Numbered from the stretch's first letter, positions 47,092-55,915 are shown. The stretch: DNA of 64,000 bases from Kappaphycus alvarezii (GCA_002205965.3 NADL03000499.1:248001-312000), one strand, 5' to 3'. Notes: generated by a model not told the origin, from the letters alone. Numbers and translations are program-made.

Positions 47092-47425
47092 TCAGATGAT
47101 TAAGACGTAGGACGACGTACGGGACAGAAATGGAAGATACTTTTTTGGACAAATGCAGGCAGGCGGGAGGGGAGTTAGAATCAATGACAGGTAGTTGAAT
47201 GACGAATGACGGAAACGTCAGGGGACCTTTTCCTCAAAGACGGGCCAGAGATATGAGGGTAGAGACATCGGATCGTCCCCAGTGAATCCCTCGTCAACAC
47301 TCTCTGTTTTAAACACGGGACTCGTGTACTGTTTGTGCATTTACGGTATGCTATTGATCCAATAAACCGACAGGGCCGACTCCACTCGAGGGTAGCCGAC
47401 AGCAGTGTGCAGTACAGTACTGTAG
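47092..47425 (-). repeat. Right inverted-repeat arm (inner and outer parts fused)
   Basis: Inner part 47092-47262 and outer part 47264-47425 are contiguous here, unlike the left arm. It ends in CAGTACAGTACTGTAG directly before AAAAAGAAGAAGAC of the retrotransposon tail. Confidence 0.85.
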
Positions 47426-47471
47426 AAAAAGAAGAAGACTTTACCAAGCAGGAAAGGGGGGCTAGCGGCCC

Positions 47472-49595
47472 TCAAAAGGGGAAAAATCTATCCGAGCCAG
47501 GAACGGTTGAGTAGTCGTCGGTTGATCCCGACAGAAGTTCGTTGTTGTACGAGCGAACTGATAATCGTGAACAAGCGATCGCGCTCGAAGGCAGGGCTAC
47601 TGCCTTTACGTAGTGCGATGTACTCAGCAATTCTGGACAGACCTCGTTCGGCACCGGGACCGGCAGACCCGTATATATCGAAAGCCACCAGGTGAAAGTC
47701 GATATGTATCGAGATGGCTCTGCGGGAGGTTGTGAAAGGGACGGGAGGCGTGGGAAGAAGCGAAGGAAGCTAGGCGGCGGAGTAGCCGGGAGCCTTCGGA
47801 GGAGGAGAGGTCGACGGAAGAGAGAAGTCTGGCGCGAAGCGCCTTTGTGACTCAACAGTAGCAGTTGTCTGGAAGTCAGACAGGCCGGGGAAGAAGAGGC
47901 GCGGAGGCCAGGAAGGACGGCGGGGGGGGAGAAACTGTCGGGGAGGCTGTATTTGGCCCGGATAGAGGCGAGAGGCGTTGAGATCAAGGGCGAGACGTCG
48001 AAGCAATCACCGAGGAGGAGGCGAAGAAGTGGGTAGGAGGAGAGAACAGAGCCAGCGTAGCATGCCTCTGCGATGGTTTCGGTTAGGGGAAGTCCGAGCC
48101 CTCCCATACGTAGTGGAAGCTGGGCGGTGAGCCAGGCACTGTCTGGGAGACGACGGTGCATGTCTCCGAACACCCTTCGCATTCCAGAGTCAAAGGTTTG
48201 AGCTCCGGAAAGAGTGAGATGCGGCGGGGTGCAGCGAAGAACATAGATCAGGCGGCAGGAACTGGCACAGTGTCGCAGTAGTTGGTGGCCCAGTTGAGGG
48301 TCATTCAATCCGGAGATGCGCGACCAAACCTCGGAAAGGGCATGTACGCGGGAGGCAAGAAAAGACTGGCAGCTTTGAGGGGTGCCGATTGGGGATCCGA
48401 GGACTGTCACGAAATTGTCGGAACGTATCGTGCAGGGTATGGCACACCGAAGGGACGCGGGGAGGGGATCCGGGCCAGGACGCCATAGCGTTGTTTTCGC
48501 CATGTTGATAGAGAACCCGAGTGGCTTTCCACGGTCTGAGATGAAGCGGAGAACCTCAGAAGCGAGGTTGACAGGGACGATGACGGTACCGTCGTCGGCG
48601 AACCAAGCGTTTAGGCGTATGGCGGGAAAGCGTGATGAGAGCTGGGTGACCAATGGATGGATACCAAGGGCAAACAGGATGCTTCCGAGCGGATCTCCCT
48701 GGTGGGTGCCTGTGCGACTGTGCTGGATGTGTGAACCGAACATGAGCGTGGAATCACCTCCATACAAGTAGTGCACAAACCGGGCGAGGTCGGGGATATG
48801 CTTGGCCGTCTCGAGCAGAATGTTGTGGCGCTCGATTTTGTTGAACGCGTTTGACGCGTCAATTTGGAGGAGAGCGAAGCTGGCGCTGTCAGGTCGGGTG
48901 GAGAAAAGCCGTGTCGCATGAATGATGGCTTCTGTTCCGTGGCGGACTCCGACGGCGAGCTGGTGAGGAAGGAAATAAGAGACGACGGTGGGTCTTGTAG
49001 ACAAGCGCCGAACGACGAGGCGGCAGATGAAGCGTCGAAGAACCGTACCCATGGCGATGGGGCGGAGACTGTCGCCGCGGGCCTTTGGGATGCCGAGTAG
49101 GGTAGCCCCGGCGAAGAGATGACGGAGCTCAGTTGGGAGTCGGCCGTCCACGGCAGAGTTCACAAAGGTTGTGAGCTGAGACAGGGCGGAGCGATCTGCG
49201 GTATCAACGCCTGGTGCATGGGAGAGGGATTTGAAGACGGATGGGCGGAGGCCGTCAGGGCCCGGAGAGCTGTGGTGTGGTAGGAAGGCGAGCTGACGGC
49301 GAACCTCGGCCTCCGTAAAGACAAAGGCGGGGGCAGCAAGTGGCGCGGGTTGGGGTAACCGGGACACTTGGAGAGGGATGCAGGGAAGCAAGGAGGGATT
49401 TGTTCTTGAGAGTAGCCGGTGCCGGTGAGGTGGTAGAGCGGAGTGCGGCGACAGGCTTAGTGAGGGCCCCTGCTGGATAAAGCGGCGGCAGCGGGTGGTG
49501 GGAGAGGGGTGGGAATAGGAGGTAGATGGGAATGGGGAACCGAAGGCGTCAAGTGCATCTGAGTAGAGCGTTTGCCAGCGTCCTTCCAGGGCCAT
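47472..49595 (-). CDS. Non-LTR A reverse transcriptase (intact 707-codon frame)
   Basis: The largest intact frame of the window. In order: SSPGPDGLRPSVFKSL, LLGIPKARGDSLRPIAMGTV, the first RT Asp in ALLQIDASNAFNKIER, RTGTHQGDPLGSILFALGI, the catalytic FADD (WFADDGTVIV, codons at 48591-48602), GFSINMAKTTLW and the thumb (CRLIYVLRCTPPHLTLSG, RMGGLGLPLTETIAEACYAG). All catalytic Asp are present. The listed ATG is internal: the polyprotein continues upstream in another frame. No zinc knuckle or PD-(D/E)XK core appears in the C-terminal 250 residues, unlike family 1. Confidence 0.85.
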   Translation of the reverse strand: MALEGRWQTLYSDALDAFGSPFPSTSYSHPSPTTRCRRFIQQGPSLSLSPHSALPPHRHRLLSRTNPSLLPCIPLQVSRLPQPAPLAAPAFVFTEAEVRRQLAFLPHHSSPGPDGLRPSVFKSLSHAPGVDTADRSALSQLTTFVNSAVDGRLPTELRHLFAGATLLGIPKARGDSLRPIAMGTVLRRFICRLVVRRLSTRPTVVSYFLPHQLAVGVRHGTEAIIHATRLFSTRPDSASFALLQIDASNAFNKIERHNILLETAKHIPDLARFVHYLYGGDSTLMFGSHIQHSRTGTHQGDPLGSILFALGIHPLVTQLSSRFPAIRLNAWFADDGTVIVPVNLASEVLRFISDRGKPLGFSINMAKTTLWRPGPDPLPASLRCAIPCTIRSDNFVTVLGSPIGTPQSCQSFLASRVHALSEVWSRISGLNDPQLGHQLLRHCASSCRLIYVLRCTPPHLTLSGAQTFDSGMRRVFGDMHRRLPDSAWLTAQLPLRMGGLGLPLTETIAEACYAGSVLSSYPLLRLLLGDCFDVSPLISTPLASIRAKYSLPDSFSPPAVLPGLRASSSPACLTSRQLLLLSHKGASRQTSLFRRPLLLRRLPATPPPSFLRFFPRLPSLSQPPAEPSRYISTFTWWLSIYTGLPVPVPNEVCPELLSTSHYVKAVALPSSAIACSRLSVRSYNNELLSGSTDDYSTVPGSDRFFPF

Positions 49596-50961
49596 GGAGA
49601 TGCGGGATCGGAGAAGCCGATGGACGGAGGCGCGGTTGCGATTACGGGGTTCCCGCCGGCCGTTTTCCGAAGGACCAGCTTACCAACTGCGAAGAGACGG
49701 CTGAGCCATTCCACGCGATATGCAGGGGAGTGGGCGTGGTTGTAGGCATGCAGAAGGCAATAAAAGAGATTGTGGAAATCGGAACGCAGAGAATTGGGTA
49801 AGTAGGAGATGGACGGGATCGGAAGTTGAAAGATGGAGAGGAGGGCGGGACAAGATTCGGAGTGGTAACTGGCGGTCGGTCGGTATGAAGGTTCCACGCG
49901 AGGCCTACTGGTCATCGTCCATAGACTCCGGAATCGGCACATGTTCAAGTACGGAGTATCCGGCGCCCGCGGGCAGGGCAACAGGGGCCGGGTGGGGCGA
50001 AGGTACGGTAGAGGCATCTGGAGATGAAGCCCCAGTCCGCGTCACTAGTGTAAACCCGTCAGCATCAATCGGGGTTGGGGGACACGTCGGCGCTTAGTCG
50101 AGGCGACCGGGGACGGGGGGGGAGGAAGGGGGGATGCGAAGTGGCAAAGGAGGCGTCTTGACAAAGAGTATTGTAAACCACCGATTCCATTTCGCGGAGA
50201 GTGTGAGCGAAGGCAGGTGCGGGGTACCACTGGCAGGAGGAGGATTCCAGACGAGCGATTTCGGAGCGAAGGCCAGGGAAAACGGAGAGAAGTGGGGGGC
50301 CGGAAGGTCTGTACGGAGGTCGAGAATTGCGGAGAAATCCAGGGTAGGAGGATCGAAGTTGTCAGAGGTCTGCCAAGGCGCGAAAGGCGGAGTAGGCTGG
50401 CTCTAAGGAGAGCAGGTCACGTTCGGCGGCGCATACAAGGAAGACGTTCGGAGAAGAAGAGGGCAGGATGGAGCAAGAGCCAGGGAAACCGCCATTAGAT
50501 ATCGCCCGGCGGAAGGCGGAGGGGTCCTGGACAGGGGCGTCTGGAGGGACGGGGGTAAGGCATTGGCAACGGGAGGCTCGGAGACGCAAGATAGAAAGCA
50601 GGCTGTAGCGGTGGGATCGGTGAGGTCGACGAGGCCGTCGAAGATGGAGGCGCAACGCACGAGGGCATGGTGCAAGGAAGGAGGGTAGGTTCGGGAGATC
50701 GAAAAAAAACGGTCTCAGCCAATAGGAAGCAAGGAAAGAGATAAAAAAAGGGACTGGGAAAAAAAACTCGTTACTCGGAAGAACGGTAGAGACTTGGAGG
50801 GGAGGAGGGTTGAGATGCGACCAGCCGGTCGCGCGCGCGCCGCAGCGTAGCCGCAGCAAGGCGACAAGGAGATGAGGGGGCGCGGGGCGAAGGGGGAGAA
50901 GACGGGAGGAAGCGGTACGAAAGGTGGGAGAGAAGAGCTTGAGCAAGAGCAGGAGGTGCAA
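49457..50961 (-). pseudogene. N-terminal half of the non-LTR A polyprotein (frame-broken)
   Basis: Frames 50961-50362, then about 50360-50045, and 50017-49457 form a Pro/Ser/Leu-rich run that leads into the RT. LLHAYNHAHSPAYRVEWLSR and LVLRKTAGGNPVI are typical of the stretch before RT in such proteins. The last frame overlaps the RT frame and hands over by one shift near 49595. A basic TKRRRVPQPR patch lies near 50085. No APE endonuclease or Cys/His motif seen. Confidence 0.5.
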
Positions 50962-50979
50962 CTGCGCAGGGATTGAGGG

Positions 50980-51023
50980 GGGAATTTTTGGGTTATTTTA
51001 ATGCATGGAAGATGTAGTCGGTA
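50980..51023 (+). repeat. ~120-bp repeat, 5' half (diverged)
   Basis: GGGGGGAATTTTTGGGTTAT, then TGGAAGATGTAGTCGGT. Almost the same as 54333-54378, and marks the 5' edge of non-LTR A. Confidence 0.55.
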
Positions 51024-51059
51024 ACTCCTTACAGTGCAACTTTTTTACTAATATTTATT

Positions 51060-51126
51060 GGGACAAAAAAAATATTTGACTACCACAGTACAGTACTTCC
51101 AAATTTTTTTGTCCTCATATGAGGAC
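51060..51126. repeat. Fold-back and palindrome
   Basis: GGGACAAAAAAAATATTTG pairs with CCAAATTTTTTTGTCC 30 bp later. The perfect 16-bp palindrome GTCCTCATATGAGGAC at 51111-51126 follows. It may be remains of a small fold-back element. Confidence 0.5.
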
Positions 51127-51146
51127 AGCGCTTAGTCGGATAGACA

Positions 51147-51204
51147 CCAGCCCCCCCTTCCTGCTTGGTAAAGTCTTCTTCTTCTTCTTCTTCTTCTTCT
51201 TCTT
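51147..51204 (+). repeat. Minimal 3' copy of non-LTR A with (TTC)n tail
   Basis: AGCCCCCCCTTCCTGCTTGG, then TAAAGTCTTCTTC and about eleven TTC units, matching the reverse complement of 47426-47465 with a longer tail. Confidence 0.75.
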
Positions 51205-51209
51205 TTACT

Positions 51210-51285
51210 GCATAAGTAGGAACCGATTATGTTGCTCGCTAAGTGCTAACCGGGTGGTTCACCTCGGCAACATGTCCCGATGGTC
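51210..51285 (-). repeat. 3' UTR fragment of R2-like family 1
   Basis: GGAACCGATTATGTTGCTCG and CTAAGTGCTAACCGGGTGGT match the reverse complement of 33440-33485 and the plus strand of 16825-16880. Confidence 0.55.
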
Positions 51286-51791
51286 GAAGCAATTTACAAA
51301 TCACTGCTGTCGAATGATAGCACCAGCAACAGTCTACCAGAAGTCGATGGAATGCCATCCAGCAGACTAGCAGCGTTAATAGTTACTGGCAACGCCGAGT
51401 GTGGCTGTAGAAGAATGCCTCGAATCTCCGAAAACAGTTCCATATACTTGCATCAAAATGAACCCGGGGTTCATCCATTGTTCTCCCTTTGCAATTACTA
51501 ATCTACCCAAACACTTTCTCTCTTCAGGAAATGACCTTTATTCCTATGCAAATACTAAACTATCCGAACTTATTCCTCTTACGTTACCTGCCTTTCCTCT
51601 CGAAAGATGCAATTCCATTGCTTGTGAACGTGACTGCCAAGTGCGCAAATGCGTGCTTACATTATCACCGCGAATGCCCAACAATCATCGGCCCGGATTG
51701 ACTGCAAACTCTTGCCACATTTCTTCTCCGACAAATCCTCCTCAACACCCTCGGGGGCATCCGACATCGATCACAACAAAAATTCTTGCAC
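51286..51791. other. 3' flank of the LPMO-like gene
   Basis: The plus-strand frames seen here (51401-51862) are shadows or chance; no gene recognised. Confidence 0.35.
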
Positions 51792-52914
51792 TCAATATCT
51801 TGCGCCATTCCCAATGTCCTCTCTTGACAAACGCCCCCCGTCTGTCTGGCCAGCCGTCTTGAGCAACGTCTTCCCGTATTCAAACAAAGGCAAGCCGCTC
51901 GAGACTCCCCGATAGGCCTCATCTCTCTCCCTCCGTCATCCTCTTCCTCCGGTATATCCTCAACGGGAGACCTCGAGATCCCTCGGAAGTGGTCCGGTGT
52001 CAATGCCGCTGGCTTTCTACCATCCTTGAATTCAAATGGCAGTTGGTAATGCCCATGTCAAAACACGGTTCGTGCGTGCAAATCCCTAACCGATCGTTCA
52101 TGGCCATGCAACCGTCCGTTGAAAACTGCGTCATATCGTTTACGAAAATTGGCTCACATGCGTTGCGCAGCCTCGCACCGCCTTCAATTCTGACGAAAGC
52201 ACACGACCAGTAGTCACTGAAAAACCCGTAGGGTCCTGGACGCTGAGGAACGTTCCCGGTTACAACGCTTCCCGTACCGCCGTACCATGCCCACCCGAGG
52301 ACGTAGTTACCGTCTGGGATACACTCTGGAATCTTCACTTGAATCTCGTAATACCCTTTTGGGAATTCATGCTGCTCCCCATCGCTCCCGACAAAGGAAT
52401 ACCCGAATTGATCGGAAGCGCATTCATCAGGCCGGGCCACCACGGGATTTCCGCCCCAGCACGTGTAGAAAAACGCGTTGCTCGCATGCGCCTCTTTGTC
52501 CATGATATCTTCCGGGCGCACCATAGTAAGACGAATAAATCCACCGGGCCATGGTTGTTCCGTGTATACTTGATGACTGCATCCTGTCCACGACGGTACG
52601 TGCGCGCCGGGTTATCTGGAGATGCAAAGATGGAGTACCCCCCTTCAATCGCCCTAAGGTCGCAAGGTCCGGGGCAGGTTCCAACCCCGAATGGCGCCCC
52701 GCCAAGCCGGCATTCCTGTTTCCAATTTGAAATGGGGTTTGTCAGAACTGGTCTTGAGAGACAAGAACTTGGTTGTGCTTGGCCCACTGGTCTTGATAAC
52801 CGAACTTACCATGGGAGAAATGCTCTGCGGGTCTGTCATTATCGAATGGGTAAGGCAGAGTACCGGCAGCAGTGCGAAGACCACAGCTGTGAAAGGCAAA
52901 AAGGAAGCCATCAT
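51792..52914 (-). pseudogene. Secreted LPMO-like protein (intron-bearing, frame-broken)
   Basis: The start MMASFLPFTAVVFALLPVLC is a clear signal peptide. Mature His may follow directly (LT|HSIMTDPQ), as needed for the copper histidine brace of lytic polysaccharide monooxygenases. Exon 1 ends ISPM (52810) and exon 2 starts ECRLGGAP (52715). Then come TCPGPCD, KYTRNNHGP (candidate second brace His), GGFIRLTMVRPEDIMDKEAH, AFFYTCWGG, PDGNYVLGWAWYGG, and FSDYWSCAFVRIEGG whose Tyr could be the axial residue. One-base breaks lie at 52545-52550 and 52038-52040; a third near 51925 is likely. The end may be DIGNGARY with the stop at 51792. It would act outside the cell on wall polysaccharide. The substrate is unknown, and the family is inferred from pattern. 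Confidence 0.55.
52716..52809 (-). other. Spliceosomal intron (94 nt, phase 0)
   Basis: The minus strand starts GTAAGT, has TTCTGAC 35 nt before the end as a possible branch site, and ends AACAG. Removing it joins codons …CCC ATG to GAA TGC CGG, linking the signal-peptide frame to the conserved ECRLGG frame. Confidence 0.75.
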
Positions 52915-53914
52915 TTACAAACCTGAATGTCTCCAAGGCGAATAAACCTGCAGTTCAGGGCTCTTTTTAGGAGAGGAGCCTCTGGTTTGAATCGTACAAC
53001 AGAACTTTAGCTCTGCCTCCATGAAGACAGCTTCACTTGTATACTGTATGGGCCGGGCTTGGAAAATATTTTTCAGGGCTTTTCATTAGAAACTCTTCTG
53101 CAAGGGCTGGGCAATCCTTCCTTGCTCCCGCAGTAAAAAACACCCCCTATTCCCCTCATCCTGCAATGGGCTGTTCGGTGAACTTTTTTTCGGAGTTTTC
53201 ACGGAACCGATGACTACCATGCGTGATATGTTGCGCAAAAAGATTTTGCAGTTGTTCGAGACCTCTTCATCTGACCATTGCATACATGAATTTGCAGATT
53301 TTGAGTTTTAGCGGTGCACGGAAATAGACGTTAATCCCGATGAACGAGTGTGCTTGAGTGTTCGGCTTTGAGAAAACAGGTGGTTTAATAGAACAAAACA
53401 AGCATTGAAGACGTTGTGATTTTAGTATGAGTTAGGCATAAGCGTGAATTTGCCCAGTAAGCCTCCTGAATTCTTGCTGTTCCGGACACTAGTGTAGCCC
53501 AGTTCCTGCGTGGTGCAGGTAAGCTTGTGAACGCGCCAAAAAAGGCTCCCCCCGTGCCGGACTTTCCTACAAAATCTTTACATTTTCTCTTGAATAGTTC
53601 GTTGAAGTTCACTCTGTATGCCGCACATGTACAGTACTGTACAGTACTAGACATATATCTAACCCACTGTATACTGTACAGTATACAGCAGTTTACATGT
53701 ATAAGTAATTCATGAGTTAAACTTACCACAGATAAATGAGAGCAATCAAGGTACAGCATTTAAAATGCACTGACAGCTTGGGTTGATTTCGTTTGTCATT
53801 TAATTTCGTGAATACCGAAGGAGGCTGTAGGACTTTCGATGACTGACTGTCTTTCCCCTCGCAGGTATTATGTGACAGACCGCTATCGGACAGCGGGGGG
53901 GGGAAGAGGGGTTT
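52915..53914. other. 5' flank of the LPMO-like gene; no other gene seen
   Basis: Possible promoter region. Contains a TACTGTAC-word cluster with the palindrome GTATACTGTACAGTATAC at about 53670-53690. Confidence 0.35.
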
Positions 53915-54104
53915 CATTTACTGCTGTGGAGATACTGGCTAAAACCGCGAAGGGGCTATCAAGGAAAGGCGATGTAAAAGTCATTGCTGTTCAAAGCCAT
54001 ATGGTGACGGCTATGCCTGAGTCGTGCTCTCTCAAAGGCACGCTGCAACTGCTGTAATGTCCAACGCAGCATGCTTGATGGCTGGTCTTGAGCCGCTACT
54101 TTAG
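53915..54104 (+). pseudogene. C-terminal fragment of R2-like family 2
   Basis: AVEILAKTAKGLSRKGDVKV, then IAVQSHMVTAM and after a shift RHAATAVMSNAACLMAGLEP, homologous to 62560-62757. 5'-truncated. Confidence 0.5.
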
Positions 54105-54233
54105 AGAAGCTTACAGCGTAGATATCAGTACGAATACATATCAGCTATCTGACGGAATACTGGAACACAGCCGCCCACATCTTTCAAATATTAAAGAACC
54201 CAACCTTTTTCCCCCATAGAAAAAGCCAACACG

Positions 54234-54332
54234 ATGACTTCAGGCGATGACTACAGTGCCGTAGCTCAAACCGTCCAAGTAGATTTTTTCACCGTGAACA
54301 AGGAGATACAATTCAAATTTAGCTACATGCAG
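54234..54332 (+). pseudogene. 33-codon coding fragment cut by a repeat
   Basis: An ATG in AACACGATG starts MTSGDDYSAVAQTVQVDFFT, then VNKEIQFKFSYMQ, all in one frame. At 54333 the ~120-bp repeat half GGGGGAAATTTTTGGG begins and the frame soon stops. It looks like the first exon or N-terminus of a host gene truncated by insertion. I do not recognise it, and it could be chance. Confidence 0.25.
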
Positions 54333-54378
54333 GGGGAAATTTTTGGGTTATTTTAATGCATAGAAGATGTGGTCGGTT
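54333..54378 (+). repeat. ~120-bp repeat, 5' half (diverged)
   Basis: GGGGGAAATTTTTGGGTTAT, then TAGAAGATGTGGTCGGT, close to 50980-51023. Confidence 0.55.
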
Positions 54379-54444
54379 ATATCTACGCCGCTAATGCATT
54401 ATGCGGGATAAGTTGTCACTCATGGGTAACACTACATGGCCTTC

Positions 54445-54940
54445 CTTACAGGGCCGGCTCAATGCCAGCGAGCAGGCATGCCGCGTTAGACATGACGGCC
54501 ACGGCAGCGTCCCTTTGGGTATGCAACACTCTAACCATCCCATAGGCCTCCACCGCTCGAACGGCCACGTTCCGCGTAATATCGGTTAGCACCGCGTACG
54601 CGTCTGGGTGCCAGCCTCCAAGGGGAACGTTTGGGTGTTTTACTCTTGGAAGATATATCCGATCTATCCCATGGTTTTCCAGACAACCACAATCGACTCA
54701 AAAAGGGTATACCGACACAGTAATGGGGAAGGAACTACGCTCCGAGGGTGGATATTGGGATAGGCACAAGCCTTCCTCTAGTAGCCGTCGCGACCAGTGG
54801 TTCATACCTTCTACGTTTGGCGGAGATGGCTTCGTTGAGGGAGGTGAGTGGGTTGAAAGTACGCACTCTCCTATTGGAGGGCGCAAGAGGATTGACAAAC
54901 GTGGCTTCAAAAAAGTCCGTTCCTCCGTTGCTACCCAGCT
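54445..54940 (-). pseudogene. Family 2 endonuclease C-terminus split by a repeat insertion
   Basis: Minus frame 54940-54742 gives ELGSNGGTDFFEATFVNPLA, then RRRYEPLVATATRGRLVPIP and STLG. After the repeat (54741-54611) it resumes GWHPDAYAVLTDITRNVAVR, AVEAYGMVRV, VMSNAACLLAGIEPAL with the stop at 54445-54447. The FF(E/D)[AV]TFVNPL strand is the D..K-side of the restriction-like endonuclease. The clean resumption shows that the repeat inserted here. Confidence 0.65.
54611..54741 (+). repeat. ~120-bp repeat, full-length copy inside family 2
   Basis: Runs GGGGAACGTTTGGGTGTTTT to GGGGAAGGAACTACGCTCC. It is bracketed by the near-duplication CTCCAAGGG / CTCCGAGGG, a possible 9-bp target-site duplication. 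Confidence 0.8.
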
Positions 54941-54943
54941 CGG

Positions 54944-55080
54944 TGACTTCGTTACCCGTTTTGCGTTTAGTCTCCAATTAATGCAGGCGCGACAGGTTTC
55001 CACCCGCCGCCCGCATCCTTAGTTAATTTATGAATACCCTCCACACGCTGCTGTGCAACATTGTACAACCCATAAAGATT
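54944..55080 (+). pseudogene. 3' end of non-LTR family 3
   Basis: GDFVTRFAFSLQLMQARQVS, then TRRPHP, a stop and the 3' UTR AACATTGTACAACCCATAAA, matching 13690-13835. It is followed by a direct duplication AGATTTACCACCA (55077-55089 and 55091-55103). Confidence 0.55.
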
Positions 55081-55093
55081 TACCACCACAGAT

Positions 55094-55600
55094 TTACCAC
55101 CACCCATTGCCTGGATATCCGGCCATGTGAGGTGAAGCCCCTATCGCCGCTCGATGGCCTGATGACGGTCTGCCTTTTGCAGGTCTTGGGCGAGGAGGAC
55201 GACTTGACGGTCGTGTCGTCGGGTTAGGGTGCCCACCATGCAGGCAGTGCATGAGGTGATCCTCGTGGCAGTCGAGGACCTCAGGGCAGTTTGTGCGTGG
55301 GCACGGCGTGTCCGGGGCGAAGAGCGGGACTTGGAGGTAGTACTGGAGCCACACTGAGAACTCACGGGCGTCAATATTGGTCTTGAGGCCGGGGCCCGGA
55401 GCACAGTAGACCCATTCTTTTGCGCCGGGAAGGCCCATAGAAGCCCGGAAAGCTTGCCTTCGTTGGTGGCCGAGAGGGATCTCTTCTTGTACTGCAGCAT
55501 GGACTGCTTCTGTTAGTGTCTTTTACGAAGGGGTTTTGCTTGAGCAAAATAAACTGAAGGGGAGGAGTCGTGAGGGCAGGCAGGAGATTGACCATATTCG
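55094..55600 (-). pseudogene. Family 2 zinc knuckle and endonuclease start
   Basis: Minus frames give a CPRTNCPEVLDCHEDHLMHC knuckle (55280-55340), then RHDRQVVLLAQDLQKA in a shifted frame and TWPDIQAMGG, the PD motif, at the 3' junction near 55100. It is the part of the endonuclease just upstream of that seen in the other family 2 fragments. Confidence 0.55.
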
Positions 55601-55644
55601 GTAGGCGCGGACGGCATCAATGTACGTCGTAAGGTCCGTGATAA

Positions 55645-55915
55645 GGGGAAGGTTTGGGTGGTTTACTCTTGGAAGATATATCCGATCATGATAGGTTCCG
55701 TCAAGATTCCGGTGGCCAGCCTGTTGGTAGCTGCGCTGGAGGTAAGGAAAGCAGCCGCGCGGTGTTTTTCGTCGATGTGAACCCTAAGGCGAGGGTGGGT
55801 TTCTTAGGGTCCAGGGAATTCACCGGTAGTTGGAGTTCTCGGAATATATCCGAATCCTAAAATTTTCCAGCCAACCACAACCGACTCAAAAAAGGCATGT
55901 ATCCGACACAGTAAT
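55645..55915 (+). repeat. ~120-bp repeat, split/degenerate copies
   Basis: A 5' half (GGGGAAGGTTTGGGTGGTTT, TGGAAGATATATCCGATC, to 55688) and, 145 bp later, a degenerate core GGAATATATCCGAATCC with the 3' half TTTTCCAGCCAACCACAACC to CCGACACAGTAAT (55915). Confidence 0.6.

Larger units (their letters stand above)
45264..47425 (-). mobile_element. Inverted-repeat element carrying a CDCA7-like zinc-finger gene
   Basis: Outer arms 45264-45425 and 47264-47425 are 162-bp reverse complements that I read as identical. Inner arms 45843-46003 and 47092-47262 are also inverted copies with several mismatches. The left arm has an extra ~417 bp (45426-45842) between the two parts. The arms bracket a single gene on the minus strand. 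The right arm stops exactly where the tail of the non-LTR element (47426 onward) begins, so the original right end is displaced. No transposase inside: a non-autonomous or gene-capturing element, or a palindromic gene duplication. Confidence 0.6.
47426..50985 (-). mobile_element. Non-LTR retrotransposon A with TTC-type 3' tail
   Basis: A GC-rich minus-strand block of about 3.5 kb with an RT polyprotein and 3' end GGCCGCTAGCCCCCCTTTCC, TGCTTGGTAAAGTCTTCTTC. The same 3' end, followed by about eleven TTC units, recurs alone at 51147-51204, and a 107-bp internal 3' piece recurs at 25299. 5' truncation of the copies and a short microsatellite tail fit target-primed reverse transcription. No endonuclease domain was recognised in either part. 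The 5' limit near 50985 is set by loss of coding character and the start of a ~120-bp repeat half. Confidence 0.7.

Noticed and set aside
51173..51204. (TTC)n tract as a telomeric or simple independent microsatellite
   Set aside because: It directly follows the 3' end of non-LTR A, which ends in TTCTTC elsewhere too, so it is a retrotransposon tail.
52335..52787. Three overlapping minus ORFs as separate genes
   Set aside because: They are consecutive parts of one LPMO-like gene joined by an intron and single-base slips.
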